A DNA stretch of 64,000 nt from Micromonospora ferruginea (lineage in GTDB: Bacteria; Actinomycetota; Actinomycetes; Mycobacteriales; Micromonosporaceae), in NCBI RefSeq assembly GCF_013694245.2, contig NZ_CP059322.2, positions 5,339,001-5,403,000 on the forward strand, given 5' to 3'. The notes under the pieces are model-generated. The model did no database searches. It saw only the letters and a program-made list of their open reading frames with translations, and was not told the DNA's origin. Numbering within the stretch: the first letter of the stretch is position 1; every line of letters begins with the position of its first letter. Shown here piece by piece: positions 32,243-40,877 of this stretch. A program made the position numbers and the translations under genes.

Positions 32243-33739
32243 ATGGCCAGACGGGGCTGGGGAGGATCGACCGCCGCCGCGCTCGGCGTGGCTGCCGGCG
32301 CGGGGGCCGCGCAGCTCGGCTTCGGCTACGGGCTCGGCATCATCAACTGGGCGCCCACCGGCACCGTACGCGTCGAGTCGGCCTGGGTGGCGAGCCTCGC
32401 CTGGGCCACCTGGATCGCCGCGACCTCGGTCGTCGTCGGTGCGGTCTGCGCCCAGCGCCTGCGCGGCGGCGGGGAGGAACCGGCCGGCGCGCTGCCCCGG
32501 CTCGGGCTCGCACTCGCCGCCGGTGTCGGCGCGCTGGTCACCGTGCTTCTGGTGGCCGTGCCGGCCCGGGCGGCCCGGGTGCCCGACACGTCCGCGCCGC
32601 AGACCGTGGCCGCCGCGTACGCCGCCGCCGGGCTGGTGCTCGGCGTACTGCTGGCGACTTGGGCGCTGCACACCCGCGCCGCCGCGACCAACCTGCTCGC
32701 CACCACCGGCTGGCTCTGGCTGCTCGCCGTGGTGTCGGTGGTGGACGGAGTGCTCTCCGGCCGGGGCCTGACCACCGCCCAGCTCGGCATCTGGCAGATC
32801 AGCGCGGACCGCGCCGGGTTCTGGATCCGCGACTACTTCTACTGGCCCGGGGCGCTGCTCTCGCTGGGCTCCGCCCTGCTGATCGGCGTGCTGGCCGCCC
32901 GGCGTGCGACCCGCTCGCCGCTGGCACGCGTCGGTGCCACCGCCTCCGGGGCGGCCGGTCCGCTGCTGGTCGCGCTGGCCTACTTGCTGGCCGTGCCGCG
33001 GCTCGCCGGGATCGCCGCCGAGCAGTTGTCGGCCCACCTGATCGCCCCGTACGCGGTGATCGCCGGCGTGGGCGGCTCGGTCCTGGTGGCCGCGCTGGCC
33101 CAGCGGGCCGACCGCCGGGCCGCGGACCGCACGGCGGCGGTCGTGCCGGACCAGCGACGCGGCGAGCCGGGGCCTGCCGAGCCGGATGTCGACGGACGGC
33201 CGGTTACGGAGATCGACGGTCAGTCGCAGCCGACGACCGATGGACAGCCTGGACCGGCGGCCGACGGGCAGCCGGCCGTGGCGAAGCCGGCGCGGCGGTT
33301 CTTCGGGCGGCGGGCCGGGCGCGGCGAGCCGGACTCCGGCGCCGACGCCGCGACGACCGCTTTCGGGGGCCGGGCCGCCACGCCGGCGGAGGTGCCGGCC
33401 GGTGGAGAGGTTCACCCGTCCGACCCCGACCCGTCGGTGACGGCGGCCGTCGGCCGCGACGCGACGCGACGCTCGGGCCGCGACGCCCTGGCCGGCTCGG
33501 GCCGCGACGGGGTGGCGGCGGAGGAGCGGGAGGCGGCGAGCCGTACCGGTCGCGCGGCGGGCGGGCAGTCCGGGACGGGTGACGCCGCGCGGACGAGCGC
33601 CGGTCGTCGTGGCCGGGCCGTGCCCCAGCAACGGGAGCCCGGGGACGATTCGCCACCGGGCATCGCCGAGCCGGCACCCGGGGACACCGCGATCACGCCG
33701 CCGGCCGACGAGCCGAAACCCCGCCGCCGTACGCGCTGA
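32243..33739 (+). CDS. Multi-pass membrane protein with long disordered tail
   Basis: 498 aa. Residues ~5-285 hold seven or eight hydrophobic segments (for example AAALGVAAGAGAAQLGFGYG, LGLALAAGVGALVTVLLVAV, WLWLLAVVSVVDGVLSGRG, PLLVALAYLLAVPRLAGIAA, VIAGVGGSVLVAALAQR). The remaining ~210 residues are polar and low-complexity, Gly/Asp/Arg/Pro-rich, and cytosolic if the helix count is even. The tail contains one DATRRSGRDA motif recalling the DATR repeats of the neighbouring PASTA protein. I recognise no family. It is divergent from the PASTA genes. Confidence 0.75.
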   Translation: MARRGWGGSTAAALGVAAGAGAAQLGFGYGLGIINWAPTGTVRVESAWVASLAWATWIAATSVVVGAVCAQRLRGGGEEPAGALPRLGLALAAGVGALVTVLLVAVPARAARVPDTSAPQTVAAAYAAAGLVLGVLLATWALHTRAAATNLLATTGWLWLLAVVSVVDGVLSGRGLTTAQLGIWQISADRAGFWIRDYFYWPGALLSLGSALLIGVLAARRATRSPLARVGATASGAAGPLLVALAYLLAVPRLAGIAAEQLSAHLIAPYAVIAGVGGSVLVAALAQRADRRAADRTAAVVPDQRRGEPGPAEPDVDGRPVTEIDGQSQPTTDGQPGPAADGQPAVAKPARRFFGRRAGRGEPDSGADAATTAFGGRAATPAEVPAGGEVHPSDPDPSVTAAVGRDATRRSGRDALAGSGRDGVAAEEREAASRTGRAAGGQSGTGDAARTSAGRRGRAVPQQREPGDDSPPGIAEPAPGDTAITPPADEPKPRRRTR

Positions 33740-33763
33740 TCCCGCCGCCGCTCGTGGGGAGTT

Positions 33764-33817
33764 GTTAAGAAGGGGCCCCGCCTCTACCGGAGGCGTTAAG
33801 AAGGGGCCCCGCCTTAC
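33764..33817 (+). repeat. GTTAAG/GGGGCCC paired repeat, copy 2 (AA type)
   Basis: Two half-units GTTAAGAAGGGGCCCC in direct orientation, separated by GCCTCTACCGGAGGC, which can itself fold as a 5-bp hairpin, and ending GCCTTAC. It lies between convergent stops of the membrane protein and GCS2 genes. Confidence 0.88.
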
Positions 33818-33820
33818 ACC

Positions 33821-35299
33821 TCAGTCGACGGGCCAGGTGTGGACTGGTTCGTTGGTGCGCTGGAGTTCGGCGTAGCGCTGGACCATGTGGTGCAGCGCGG
33901 CCTTGCGATCCATGCCACGGTGCCGCTCGGCCGCCCACACCGTCTCGGTCTGCCAGACCGCGCCGTTGCGGCCGGTGCGGCAGCGTCCCTCGATCACGCC
34001 GAGGAGCCGGTCGCGTTCGGCCGGGGCGACACCGAACCCGTCGAGCCCCTGCGCGGCCACCGGCAGCAGCGTGTCGAGGACGAGCGTGGTGACCGGTACG
34101 TCGCCGAGCCGGGGCCAGTGCAGCACCGCCTCGATGCCGCGCCGGGCGGCGGCGTGGAAGTTCTCCTCGGCCGAGCTGAACGTGAGCTGGCTCCAGATGG
34201 GCCGTTCGGCCTCGGCCAGGCCCCGGGCGAGGCCGAAGTAGAGCGCGGCGTTGGCGAGCATGTCCACCACGGTCGGGCCGGCGGGCAGCACCCGGTTCTC
34301 CACCCGCAGGTGCGGGCGGCCGTTCATGATGTCGTAGACCGGGCGGTTCCAGCGGTAGACGGTCCCGTTGTGCAGCCGCAGCTCGCCGAGTTTGGGAACC
34401 CCGCCGGCGTGCAGCACCTCGACCGGGTCCTCCTCCTCGCAGATCGGCAGCAGCGGCGGGAAGTAGCGGACGTTCTCCTCGAACAGGTCGAAGATCGAGG
34501 TGATCCAGCGCTCGCCGAACCAGACCCGCGGGCGTACGCCCTGGGCCTTCAGCTCGTCCGGTCGGGTGTCGGTGGCCTGCTCGAACAGGGCGATCCGGGT
34601 TTCCGCCCAGAGTTGCCGGCCGTAGAGGAACGGCGAGTTGGCGCCGACCGCGACCTGGACGCCGGCGATCGCCTGGGAGGCGTTCCAGTGGTCGGCGAAG
34701 CTGTCCGGCGCGACCTGGAGGTGGAACTGGAGGCTGGTGCAGGCGGCTTCCGGCGCGATCGAGTCGGTGTGCGTACGCAGTCGCTCGACGCCGTTGATGT
34801 CCAGCTCGATGTCCTCGCCCCGGGCGCCGACGATCTGGTCGTTGAGCACCCGGTAACGCTCGTCCGTGGAGAGGTTGTCGGCGACCAGGTGACGCTCGGT
34901 GAGGGTGGGCAGGATGCCGACCATCACGATGGTGGCGTCGGACTTGGCGGCCCGCTCGTCGGCGCGGCTGAGGCTGCTGCGCAGGTCCTGCTCGTAGTCG
35001 GTGAACCCGGTGCCCTCGATCAACCGGGGCGACGCGTTGAGTTCGAGGTTGAACTGGCCCAGCTCGGTCTGGAAGAGCGGGTCGGCGATGTCGGCCAGGA
35101 TCTGGTCGTTGCGCATGGCCGGCTCGGCGGCGGCGTCGACCAGGTTCAGCTCGATCTCCAACCCGGTCATCGGCCGGTCGGCGTCGAAGCCGAAGTCGTC
35201 AAGCATCAGCGCGAAGACGTCCAGGCACCGACGGACCTTCTGCCGGTAGCGGACCCGATCCTCGCGGGAGAAGGCGCCCTGCTCGACGTCTCTGCCCAT
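33821..35299 (-). CDS. Glutamate-cysteine ligase family (GCS2) protein
   Basis: 492 aa. GCS2-fold enzyme with conserved stretches RPMTGLEIELNLVDAAAEPA, ELGQFNLELNASPRL, AACTSLQFHLQVAPDSFADH, GANSPFLYGRQLWAETRIAL and RPHLRVENRVLPAGPTVVDM. This family makes gamma-glutamyl amides. In actinobacteria the relatives include EgtA of ergothioneine synthesis and carboxylate-amine ligases. No egtBCDE genes are nearby, so the product cannot be named. The ATG at 35299 follows GGGAGG; the open frame extends to 35476 without support. A GTTAAG repeat begins 3 nt past the stop. Confidence 0.85.
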   Translation of the reverse strand: MGRDVEQGAFSREDRVRYRQKVRRCLDVFALMLDDFGFDADRPMTGLEIELNLVDAAAEPAMRNDQILADIADPLFQTELGQFNLELNASPRLIEGTGFTDYEQDLRSSLSRADERAAKSDATIVMVGILPTLTERHLVADNLSTDERYRVLNDQIVGARGEDIELDINGVERLRTHTDSIAPEAACTSLQFHLQVAPDSFADHWNASQAIAGVQVAVGANSPFLYGRQLWAETRIALFEQATDTRPDELKAQGVRPRVWFGERWITSIFDLFEENVRYFPPLLPICEEEDPVEVLHAGGVPKLGELRLHNGTVYRWNRPVYDIMNGRPHLRVENRVLPAGPTVVDMLANAALYFGLARGLAEAERPIWSQLTFSSAEENFHAAARRGIEAVLHWPRLGDVPVTTLVLDTLLPVAAQGLDGFGVAPAERDRLLGVIEGRCRTGRNGAVWQTETVWAAERHRGMDRKAALHHMVQRYAELQRTNEPVHTWPVD

Positions 35300-35499
35300 G
35301 TGTCCTCCCGGCGCCGGCGCTGCGGAACCGTTGGCGTTCCGCAACGCATTGTGAACCATCCACGTGATCTGCGTAAGTGCGTCCGGCCCTGGTGGATCGC
35401 GGGTCGGGGTAGGTCTGCACCTGTACCCCGTCGCCACCTCGCGCAGCGCATGTAACCGGCGAACAACACGTGACAATCCGCACGACCCCGGATACGGCG

Positions 35500-35537
35500 A
35501 CGGGCCCGCGCCGTCGGCTGCGACGGTGCGGGCCCGT
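35500..35537. terminator. Terminator downstream of yceI
   Basis: A 17-bp stem ACGGGCCCGCGCCGTCG/CGACGGTGCGGGCCCGT with one mismatch and a 4-nt loop lies 17 nt past the YceI stop. Confidence 0.85.
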
Positions 35538-35554
35538 GGGGCCGTGGCGAGGGC

Positions 35555-36136
35555 TCAGCCCTGGCGGATGGCCTCACCCTCGATCTCGATCTTGACCTTG
35601 CGGCCGACCAGCACGCCACCGGTCTCCAGGGCGACGTTCCAGGTCAGGCCGAAGTCCTCGCGGTCGATCTCGGTGTGCGCGGAGAAGCCGAAGATGTCCT
35701 GCCCGAACGGGCTGCGGCCGACGCCCTCGAACTCGACCTGGAGGTCGACCGGACGGGTCACGCCCTTGATGGTCAGCTCGCCGGCGAGCACGAACTCGTT
35801 GCCCTCGCGGGACTTCACGCCGGTGCTGCGGAACTCCAGCGTCGGGAACTGCTCGGCGTCGAGGAACTCCGGGCTGCGCAGGTGCGCGTCGCGGTCCGCC
35901 TGCGCGGTGTTGATGCTGGCGGCCTGGATGCTGGCGGTGACCGCGGACTGCAGCGGGTCCTCGCTGACGGTGATGGTGGCCGTGGCGTCGGCGAACTCAC
36001 CGCGTACCTTGCTGACCATCATGTGCCGCGCGACGAACCCGACCCGCTTGTGGGCGGCGTCCAGGAGGTAGGTGCCGGGGGCCGGAATGGTGAGGCCCTC
36101 CCAGTCGCGGGTAGTCGCCTCGGTGCTGCTGGTCAT
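35555..36136 (-). CDS. YceI-family lipid-binding protein
   Basis: 193 aa. Typical YceI beta-barrel sequence: GTYLLDAAHKRVGFVARHMM, SKVRGEFADATATITV, ASINTAQADRDAHLRSPEFL, FPTLEFRSTGV, LTIKGVTRPVDLQVEFEGVG and NVALETGGVLVGRKVKIEIE. The barrel binds polyisoprenoid or other amphiphiles. There is no signal peptide, so this copy is cytosolic, as usual for the actinobacterial group. The divergent marR gene and a shared 100-bp region suggest MarR control. Confidence 0.92.
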   Translation of the reverse strand: MTSSTEATTRDWEGLTIPAPGTYLLDAAHKRVGFVARHMMVSKVRGEFADATATITVSEDPLQSAVTASIQAASINTAQADRDAHLRSPEFLDAEQFPTLEFRSTGVKSREGNEFVLAGELTIKGVTRPVDLQVEFEGVGRSPFGQDIFGFSAHTEIDREDFGLTWNVALETGGVLVGRKVKIEIEGEAIRQG

Positions 36137-36187
36137 GATGCTCTCCTCCGGAGAAGATTGTTTAGTAGCCCAACGACTGACTGAGCA

Positions 36188-36218
36188 ACTATAACTACGG
36201 CAATATTCCCTGTGTCAA
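36188..36218 (-). promoter_or_regulatory. Candidate yceI promoter
   Basis: On the minus strand TTGACA (36218-36213) is followed after 19 nt by TATAGT (36193-36188), close to a housekeeping-sigma promoter. Just downstream lie two similar half-sites GTTGCTCA and GTTGGGCTA, candidate operator positions for the divergent MarR protein. Confidence 0.5.
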
Positions 36219-36237
36219 GTGTTGCTAGGATGGTGAC

Positions 36238-36732
36238 GTGGATCAGAACGTGTTCGACGACCCCCGGATCACCGCCGTCGGCCTCCTCTACGAGGCGCAC
36301 GCCGGGCTGTCCGCCCGGTTCGCCGCCCAGTTCGAGGAGCACGGGCTCTCCCCGGTCGAGTTCGAGGTGCTCACCCGGCTCGCCCGGTCACCCAACAACC
36401 AACTGCGGATGACCGACCTCGCGGCGCAGACCTCGCTCTCCACCAGCGGCGTCACCCGGGTGGTCGACCGGATGGAACGCGACGGGCTGATCCGCCGCCG
36501 CGCCTGCCCGTCCGACCGGCGCAGCTCCTTCGCGGTGGTCACCGCCTCCGGCCTCGGTCGACTGGACGAGATCCTGCCCGGCCACCTGACGATCATCGAG
36601 CAGTGGTTCACCGGCCAGCTCGCCCCGGCCGAGCTGGCCGGCCTCCTGGACGGGCTGCGCCGGGTGCGGGACGCCGTCCACCCGGGCGCCACCGCCGGCA
36701 GCACCGAAGCGACCGAGGGCCCCACCTGCTGA
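36238..36732 (+). CDS. MarR-family transcriptional regulator
   Basis: 164 aa. Winged helix-turn-helix: LSPVEFEVLTRLARSPNNQL, MTDLAAQTSLSTSGVTRVVD, RMERDGLIRRRACPSDRRSS. It probably binds as a dimer and responds to small lipophilic or phenolic ligands. GTG start with AGGA at 7 nt. It is divergent from yceI, the probable target. The C-terminal ~20 residues are a polar tail. Confidence 0.9.
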   Translation: MDQNVFDDPRITAVGLLYEAHAGLSARFAAQFEEHGLSPVEFEVLTRLARSPNNQLRMTDLAAQTSLSTSGVTRVVDRMERDGLIRRRACPSDRRSSFAVVTASGLGRLDEILPGHLTIIEQWFTGQLAPAELAGLLDGLRRVRDAVHPGATAGSTEATEGPTC

Positions 36733-36866
36733 GTCGCCGCTACCCGTGGGTTACCGGCAGAACGACCGGCAGAACCGTCCCGCCGCCGGGATAAATACGA
36801 CAAGGGTGTCGGAACCGCTCGACGCGCCTGGATAGGCTGCCGGAAGCGGGGGGCACCGGGGGGTGC

Positions 36867-36919
36867 TGGCGCGAGCGTGGAGCGAGGGGCAGCACCAGGG
36901 GGCTACTTCGCTCGCGCCA
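36867..36919. repeat. Inverted repeat near the 3' end of the NB-ARC regulator
   Basis: TGGCGCGAGCG (36867-36877) and CGCTCGCGCCA (36909-36919) are perfect 11-bp arms around a 31-nt loop. It lies 34 nt past the regulator stop on the minus strand, so a terminator role is possible. Confidence 0.5.
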
Positions 36920-36952
36920 CCCCCGCGCCCTCGTCGAGCCCACCGGCTCCGC

Positions 36953-39514
36953 TCACGCCCGCCGCGCGCGTTCCCGCTGCGCCGCCAGCGCATAGAGCAG
37001 TTCCTCCTCCCGGGGCAGCAGGCTGACGCCGGTCACCTGCCGCGCCCGGTCCAGTCGGTCCAGCACGGCCACGTCGCCGGTGCTGGCCGCCAGTCCCACC
37101 AGCGCCTCGACCAGGTCCCGCCGGTCCGCGCCGCCGGCCGCCGCCTCGGCCGCCGCGGCGAACCACTCGGCCGCCAGCTCCCGGTCGCCCCGGTTCAACG
37201 CCACCTGGCCCTCGATCAGCGCGCGGAGCGCGTCCTCGGTGCGGACGTCCCGACCCACCACCGGCGGATCCCACCGCTCGGCGGCCGGCGGGCGGCGCGG
37301 ACGCGGCACCGGACCCGACGGCCACAGCTCGGCCACCACCGCCAGCGCCTCGTCACCCCGCCCCTGGAGCGCGAGCGCCAGCCCCACGCCGCCGATCGTC
37401 CGGCGGCGCCGACCCGGGTCGCCCAGCTCGACAAGTGCCGCCGCCGCCCGTCGCCCCTGCTCGGCCGCCTCGGCGTAGCGGCCCTCCAGCCGGGCCAGCT
37501 CGGCCAGGTCGGCCCGCGCCAGCAGGCGGAGTCGCTGGTCGCCGCACTGCGCGGCCAACCGGTCGACCGTGGCCAGCCGCCGCCGGCCACCGGCCAGCTC
37601 TCCCACGCGTACGTCGTGCCAGGTCAGGTGGTGCTGGGCGACCGCCATCTCGCGTACCCGGCCGTGCCGGGTGGCCAGCGCCAGGGCCGCGTCGGCCTGC
37701 TCCCGGGCCTCGTCGTGCGCGCCGAGCCCACGCAGCACCGCGCAGAGCACCGACCGGGCGGACAACTCCCCGGTCACGTCGCCGGCTTCGGCGAAGACGG
37801 CCAGCGCCGCCCGGGCCGACGGCAGCTCCTCCGGCCCCGCCCCGTGCTCGGCGGCCAGCCGCGCCGAGCCGAGCAACGCCCACGCCCGCAGCACCGGCGG
37901 CGCACCGGCGGTACGCGGATCGGCCAGCAGCCGACGCAGCCACGCCCGGCCCGAGACGTCCCGCCCCCGCAGCCGCCACCACCGGGGCAGCGCGGCGGCC
38001 AGCAGCAACGCGATGGCCGGCGCGTCCTCGGCGGCGTACGCCAGCGCGGCGCTGATGTCACCGGTCGCCTCGTCGAGCAGGTGCACGGTGCCGGGCAGCT
38101 CCGCGCCGACCAGACCGGGCGCGGTACGGCGGACCAGCCCGGCGATCACACTGGCGTGCCGCAGCCGGATGCCCGCCGTCTCGAACTCCAGATCGGCCTG
38201 CTCGGCCGCGAAGTCGCGGACCGCGTCCAGCAGCCGGAACCGGAACGGGCCGGTGCCCCGGACGCTGAGCAGACCCAACTCGCGGAGGCGGTCCAGCAGC
38301 GGCACCGCGTCCCAGCGGTGACCGCCGTCGGCGAGCAACTCCTCGGCCAGCTCGACGGACCAGCGGTTGCGGAACGCGGACAGCCGCCGCAGCGCGGCAC
38401 GATCGACGGCGGCGAGCAGGTGGTAGCTGGTCGCCACCGCCTCGCGCAACGTGACCGTGCCGGCGGCCGGGTCGACGGGCTCCCAGCCGGGGCGCACGCC
38501 GGCCAGGTCGAGCACCCGGTCGCCGTACCGGTCCAGCAGCTCGGTGACGTCGAGGATCCGCCCCCGCGCGGCCATCAGCTCGACGGCCAGGGGCAGCCCG
38601 CCGAGTCGGCGGACCAGCGCGGCGAGCGCCGGCAGCTCGGCCCGGGTGGGTGGCGCGTGCCGGGCCTGGGTGAACCGGGCGGCGAAGAGCGCCGCGGCGG
38701 GCCAGCGGTCCAGCTCGGCCCGGTCCGCCGGCTGCACGCCGGCCGGCGGCACGTCGAGCGGCGCCACCGGCCGCACCAGCTCGCCGGGCAGCCCGACCGG
38801 GCGGCGACCGGTCACCAGCACCCGCAGGCCCGGCGCGGCGTCGGTCAGCGAGCGCAGCGCCTCGGCCACCGGCCCGGGCGCCCGGTCGACGGCGTCGACG
38901 AGCAGCAGCGCCGGCCGGCCGGCGAACCGGCAGGCGAGGTCGGCGGGCCGGCTCACGCCGAACACCGACGTCGAGGCGGCGAGCACGTCGGCGGCGTCCG
39001 AGCCCTCGCCGACCAGCACCCCGGCCACACCGCCCGGGTGCCGGGCCGCGACCGCGTGGGCCACGGTGAGCGCGAGCGCGGTCTTGCCGACGCCGGCCAG
39101 CCCGACCAGGCTCACCACCGGGTACGCGTCGAGCAGGGCGGACACCTCCGCCACGTCGCGCTCCCGGCCGAGCAGCGGTACGGGCTGGGGCAGCGCGACC
39201 GGCGTACCCGGATCGGACACGGCCTCGACCGGCGTGGAGGCCGGCGCGGCGGACGGCGTCGGCCGGGCGGTGACGACGAACTCCCGCCGGCCGACGTCGG
39301 TCAGGCCGAGCGCGTCGGCGAGCAGGTCGACGGTGGTGCGTTGGGGCCGGGTCGCCCGGCCCCGCTCCAGATCGCGCACGGTCCGCACGCCCACGCCCGC
39401 CCGTTCGGCCAGCTCGGCCTGGGTCAGGCCGGCGGCGAGCCGGTGCCCGCGCAACAGATCGGACAGCGGCGGCCCGCTGCCCGGGCTCCGCGAACGATCA
39501 TGGTCGGGAGTCAT
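36953..39514 (-). CDS. Large NB-ARC/AAA regulator with N-terminal XRE helix-turn-helix
   Basis: 853 aa. XRE HTH at ~18-70 (LLRGHRLAAGLTQAELAERA, GVGVRTVRDLERGR). NTPase domain with P-loop GLAGVGKTAL (138-147), Walker B PALLLVDAVDRAP and sensor LVTGRRPVGLPGE. A winged-helix region (LLAAVDRAALRRLSAFRNRW) and a long Ala/Arg/Leu-rich TPR-like C-terminus (~450-853) follow. This is a STAND-type signalling ATPase that probably couples ligand or protein binding to DNA binding. There is no C-terminal LuxR HTH. The start ATG 39514 has only a weak GAG upstream. No obvious target gene adjoins it. Confidence 0.85.
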   Translation of the reverse strand: MTPDHDRSRSPGSGPPLSDLLRGHRLAAGLTQAELAERAGVGVRTVRDLERGRATRPQRTTVDLLADALGLTDVGRREFVVTARPTPSAAPASTPVEAVSDPGTPVALPQPVPLLGRERDVAEVSALLDAYPVVSLVGLAGVGKTALALTVAHAVAARHPGGVAGVLVGEGSDAADVLAASTSVFGVSRPADLACRFAGRPALLLVDAVDRAPGPVAEALRSLTDAAPGLRVLVTGRRPVGLPGELVRPVAPLDVPPAGVQPADRAELDRWPAAALFAARFTQARHAPPTRAELPALAALVRRLGGLPLAVELMAARGRILDVTELLDRYGDRVLDLAGVRPGWEPVDPAAGTVTLREAVATSYHLLAAVDRAALRRLSAFRNRWSVELAEELLADGGHRWDAVPLLDRLRELGLLSVRGTGPFRFRLLDAVRDFAAEQADLEFETAGIRLRHASVIAGLVRRTAPGLVGAELPGTVHLLDEATGDISAALAYAAEDAPAIALLLAAALPRWWRLRGRDVSGRAWLRRLLADPRTAGAPPVLRAWALLGSARLAAEHGAGPEELPSARAALAVFAEAGDVTGELSARSVLCAVLRGLGAHDEAREQADAALALATRHGRVREMAVAQHHLTWHDVRVGELAGGRRRLATVDRLAAQCGDQRLRLLARADLAELARLEGRYAEAAEQGRRAAAALVELGDPGRRRRTIGGVGLALALQGRGDEALAVVAELWPSGPVPRPRRPPAAERWDPPVVGRDVRTEDALRALIEGQVALNRGDRELAAEWFAAAAEAAAGGADRRDLVEALVGLAASTGDVAVLDRLDRARQVTGVSLLPREEELLYALAAQRERARRA

Positions 39515-39615
39515 GGGCTCGAAGAGTACGGACGGGATCCGACGCTCCACAGCCGATCGTCAACCACCCGACCGTACGACGCCGATATCCGACAGACGGA
39601 TGATGCGGGCGCGGT

Positions 39616-40770
39616 TCACATGCCGAGGTCGCGCGCGATGATCATGCGCTGGACCTCGCTGGTGCCCTCGCCGATCTCCAAGATCTTGGAGTCGCGCCAG
39701 AAGCGGGCGACTGGGTACTCGTTCATGAAGCCGTAGCCGCCGTGGATCTGGGTCGCCTCCCGGGCGTTGTCCACCGCGACGGTGCTGGCGTGCAGCTTGG
39801 CGATCGCGGCCTGCCGCTTGAACGGCTCGCCGGCCAGCATCCGGGCGGCCGCGTCGTAGTAGGCCAGCCGGGCGGTGTGCGCCTTCATCTCCATGTCGGC
39901 GATCTTGAACTGGATCGCCTGGTAGTTGCCGATCGGCTGGCCGAACGCCTGGCGCTCCCTGGCGTACTTGATCGACTCGTCGACGCAGCCCTGGGCCAGG
40001 CCGACGGCCAGCGCCGCGATGGCGATCCGGCCCTCGTCCAGGATGCGCAGGAACTGGGCGAAGCCCCGGCCGCGCTCGCCGAGCAGGTTGGCCGCCGGCA
40101 CCCGGCAGTCGTCGAAGGTCAGCTCGTGGGTGTCCGAGGCGGTCCAGCCGACCTTGGAGTAGCCGGGCGCGACCGTGAAGCCGGGCGTGCCGGACGGCAC
40201 GATGATGGTGGACAGCTCCTTGCCGCCGTCCGGCCGGATGCCGGTGACCGCGGTGACGGTCACCAGCACGGTGATGTCGGTGCCGGAGTTCGTGATGAAC
40301 GCCTTCGAACCGTTGATCACCCACTCGTTCGTCGCCTCGTCGAGCACCGCCCGGGTCTGGGTGCCGCCGGCGTCGGAGCCGGTGCCCGGCTCGGTCAGCC
40401 CGAAGCCGGCCAGCGCCTCACCGCTGAGCAGCTTCGGCAACCAGCGCGCCTTCTGCTCGTCGGTGCCGAAGCGGTAGATCGGCATCGCGCCCAGCGACAC
40501 CGCCGCCTCCAGGGTGATCGCCACGCTGGAGTCGACCCGGGCCAGCTCCTCCAGGGCCAGGCAGAGCGCGAAGTAGTCGCCACCCATGCCGCCGTGCTCC
40601 TCCGCGAAGGGCAGGCCGAACAGGCCCATCTTGCCCATCTGCCGGATGACCTCGTACGGGAAGGTGTGCTTCTCGTAGTGCTCGCCGATCACCGGGGCGA
40701 CCACCTCGCGGGCGAAGTCCCGGACGCTCTCGCGCAGCGCCTGCTGCTCCTCGTCGAGCCGGAAGTCCAT
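39616..40770 (-). CDS. Acyl-CoA dehydrogenase (isovaleryl-CoA dehydrogenase-like)
   Basis: 384 aa. FAD-dependent acyl-CoA dehydrogenase: MDFRLDEEQQALRESVRDFA, ALAGFGLTEPGTGSDAGGTQ, WVINGSKAFITNSG, RQAFGQPIGNYQAIQFKIAD, and the catalytic Glu region LEIGEGTSEVQRMIIARDLG. Together with carboxylase and HMG-CoA lyase genes upstream it fits leucine catabolism (isovaleryl-CoA to 3-methylcrotonyl-CoA). It is the last gene of the operon. A paired GTTAAG repeat separates it from the carboxyltransferase gene. Substrate is inferred from context. Confidence 0.9.
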   Translation of the reverse strand: MDFRLDEEQQALRESVRDFAREVVAPVIGEHYEKHTFPYEVIRQMGKMGLFGLPFAEEHGGMGGDYFALCLALEELARVDSSVAITLEAAVSLGAMPIYRFGTDEQKARWLPKLLSGEALAGFGLTEPGTGSDAGGTQTRAVLDEATNEWVINGSKAFITNSGTDITVLVTVTAVTGIRPDGGKELSTIIVPSGTPGFTVAPGYSKVGWTASDTHELTFDDCRVPAANLLGERGRGFAQFLRILDEGRIAIAALAVGLAQGCVDESIKYARERQAFGQPIGNYQAIQFKIADMEMKAHTARLAYYDAAARMLAGEPFKRQAAIAKLHASTVAVDNAREATQIHGGYGFMNEYPVARFWRDSKILEIGEGTSEVQRMIIARDLGM

Positions 40771-40821
40771 GTCGATCCTCCTGGAAGGGGCGGGCCGCCG
40801 GACGCTCGTGACGCCGGAAGC

Positions 40822-40874
40822 GTTAAGCGGGGCCCTTCCTATGCGCCAGGCGTTAAGCGGGGGCCCTTCCTTAC
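40822..40874 (+). repeat. GTTAAG/GGGGCCC paired repeat, copy 3 (CG type)
   Basis: Two half-units GTTAAGCGGGG(G)CCCTTCCT in direct orientation with spacer ATGCGCCAGGC, ending CTTAC. It lies inside the leucine-catabolism operon, between the carboxyltransferase stop and the acyl-CoA dehydrogenase start. Confidence 0.85.
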
Positions 40875-40877
40875 CGG

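Noticed and set aside
35460..35475. Second parS-like site around AACAACACGTGACAAT
   Set aside because: Only the CACGTG core agrees; several fixed parS positions differ.
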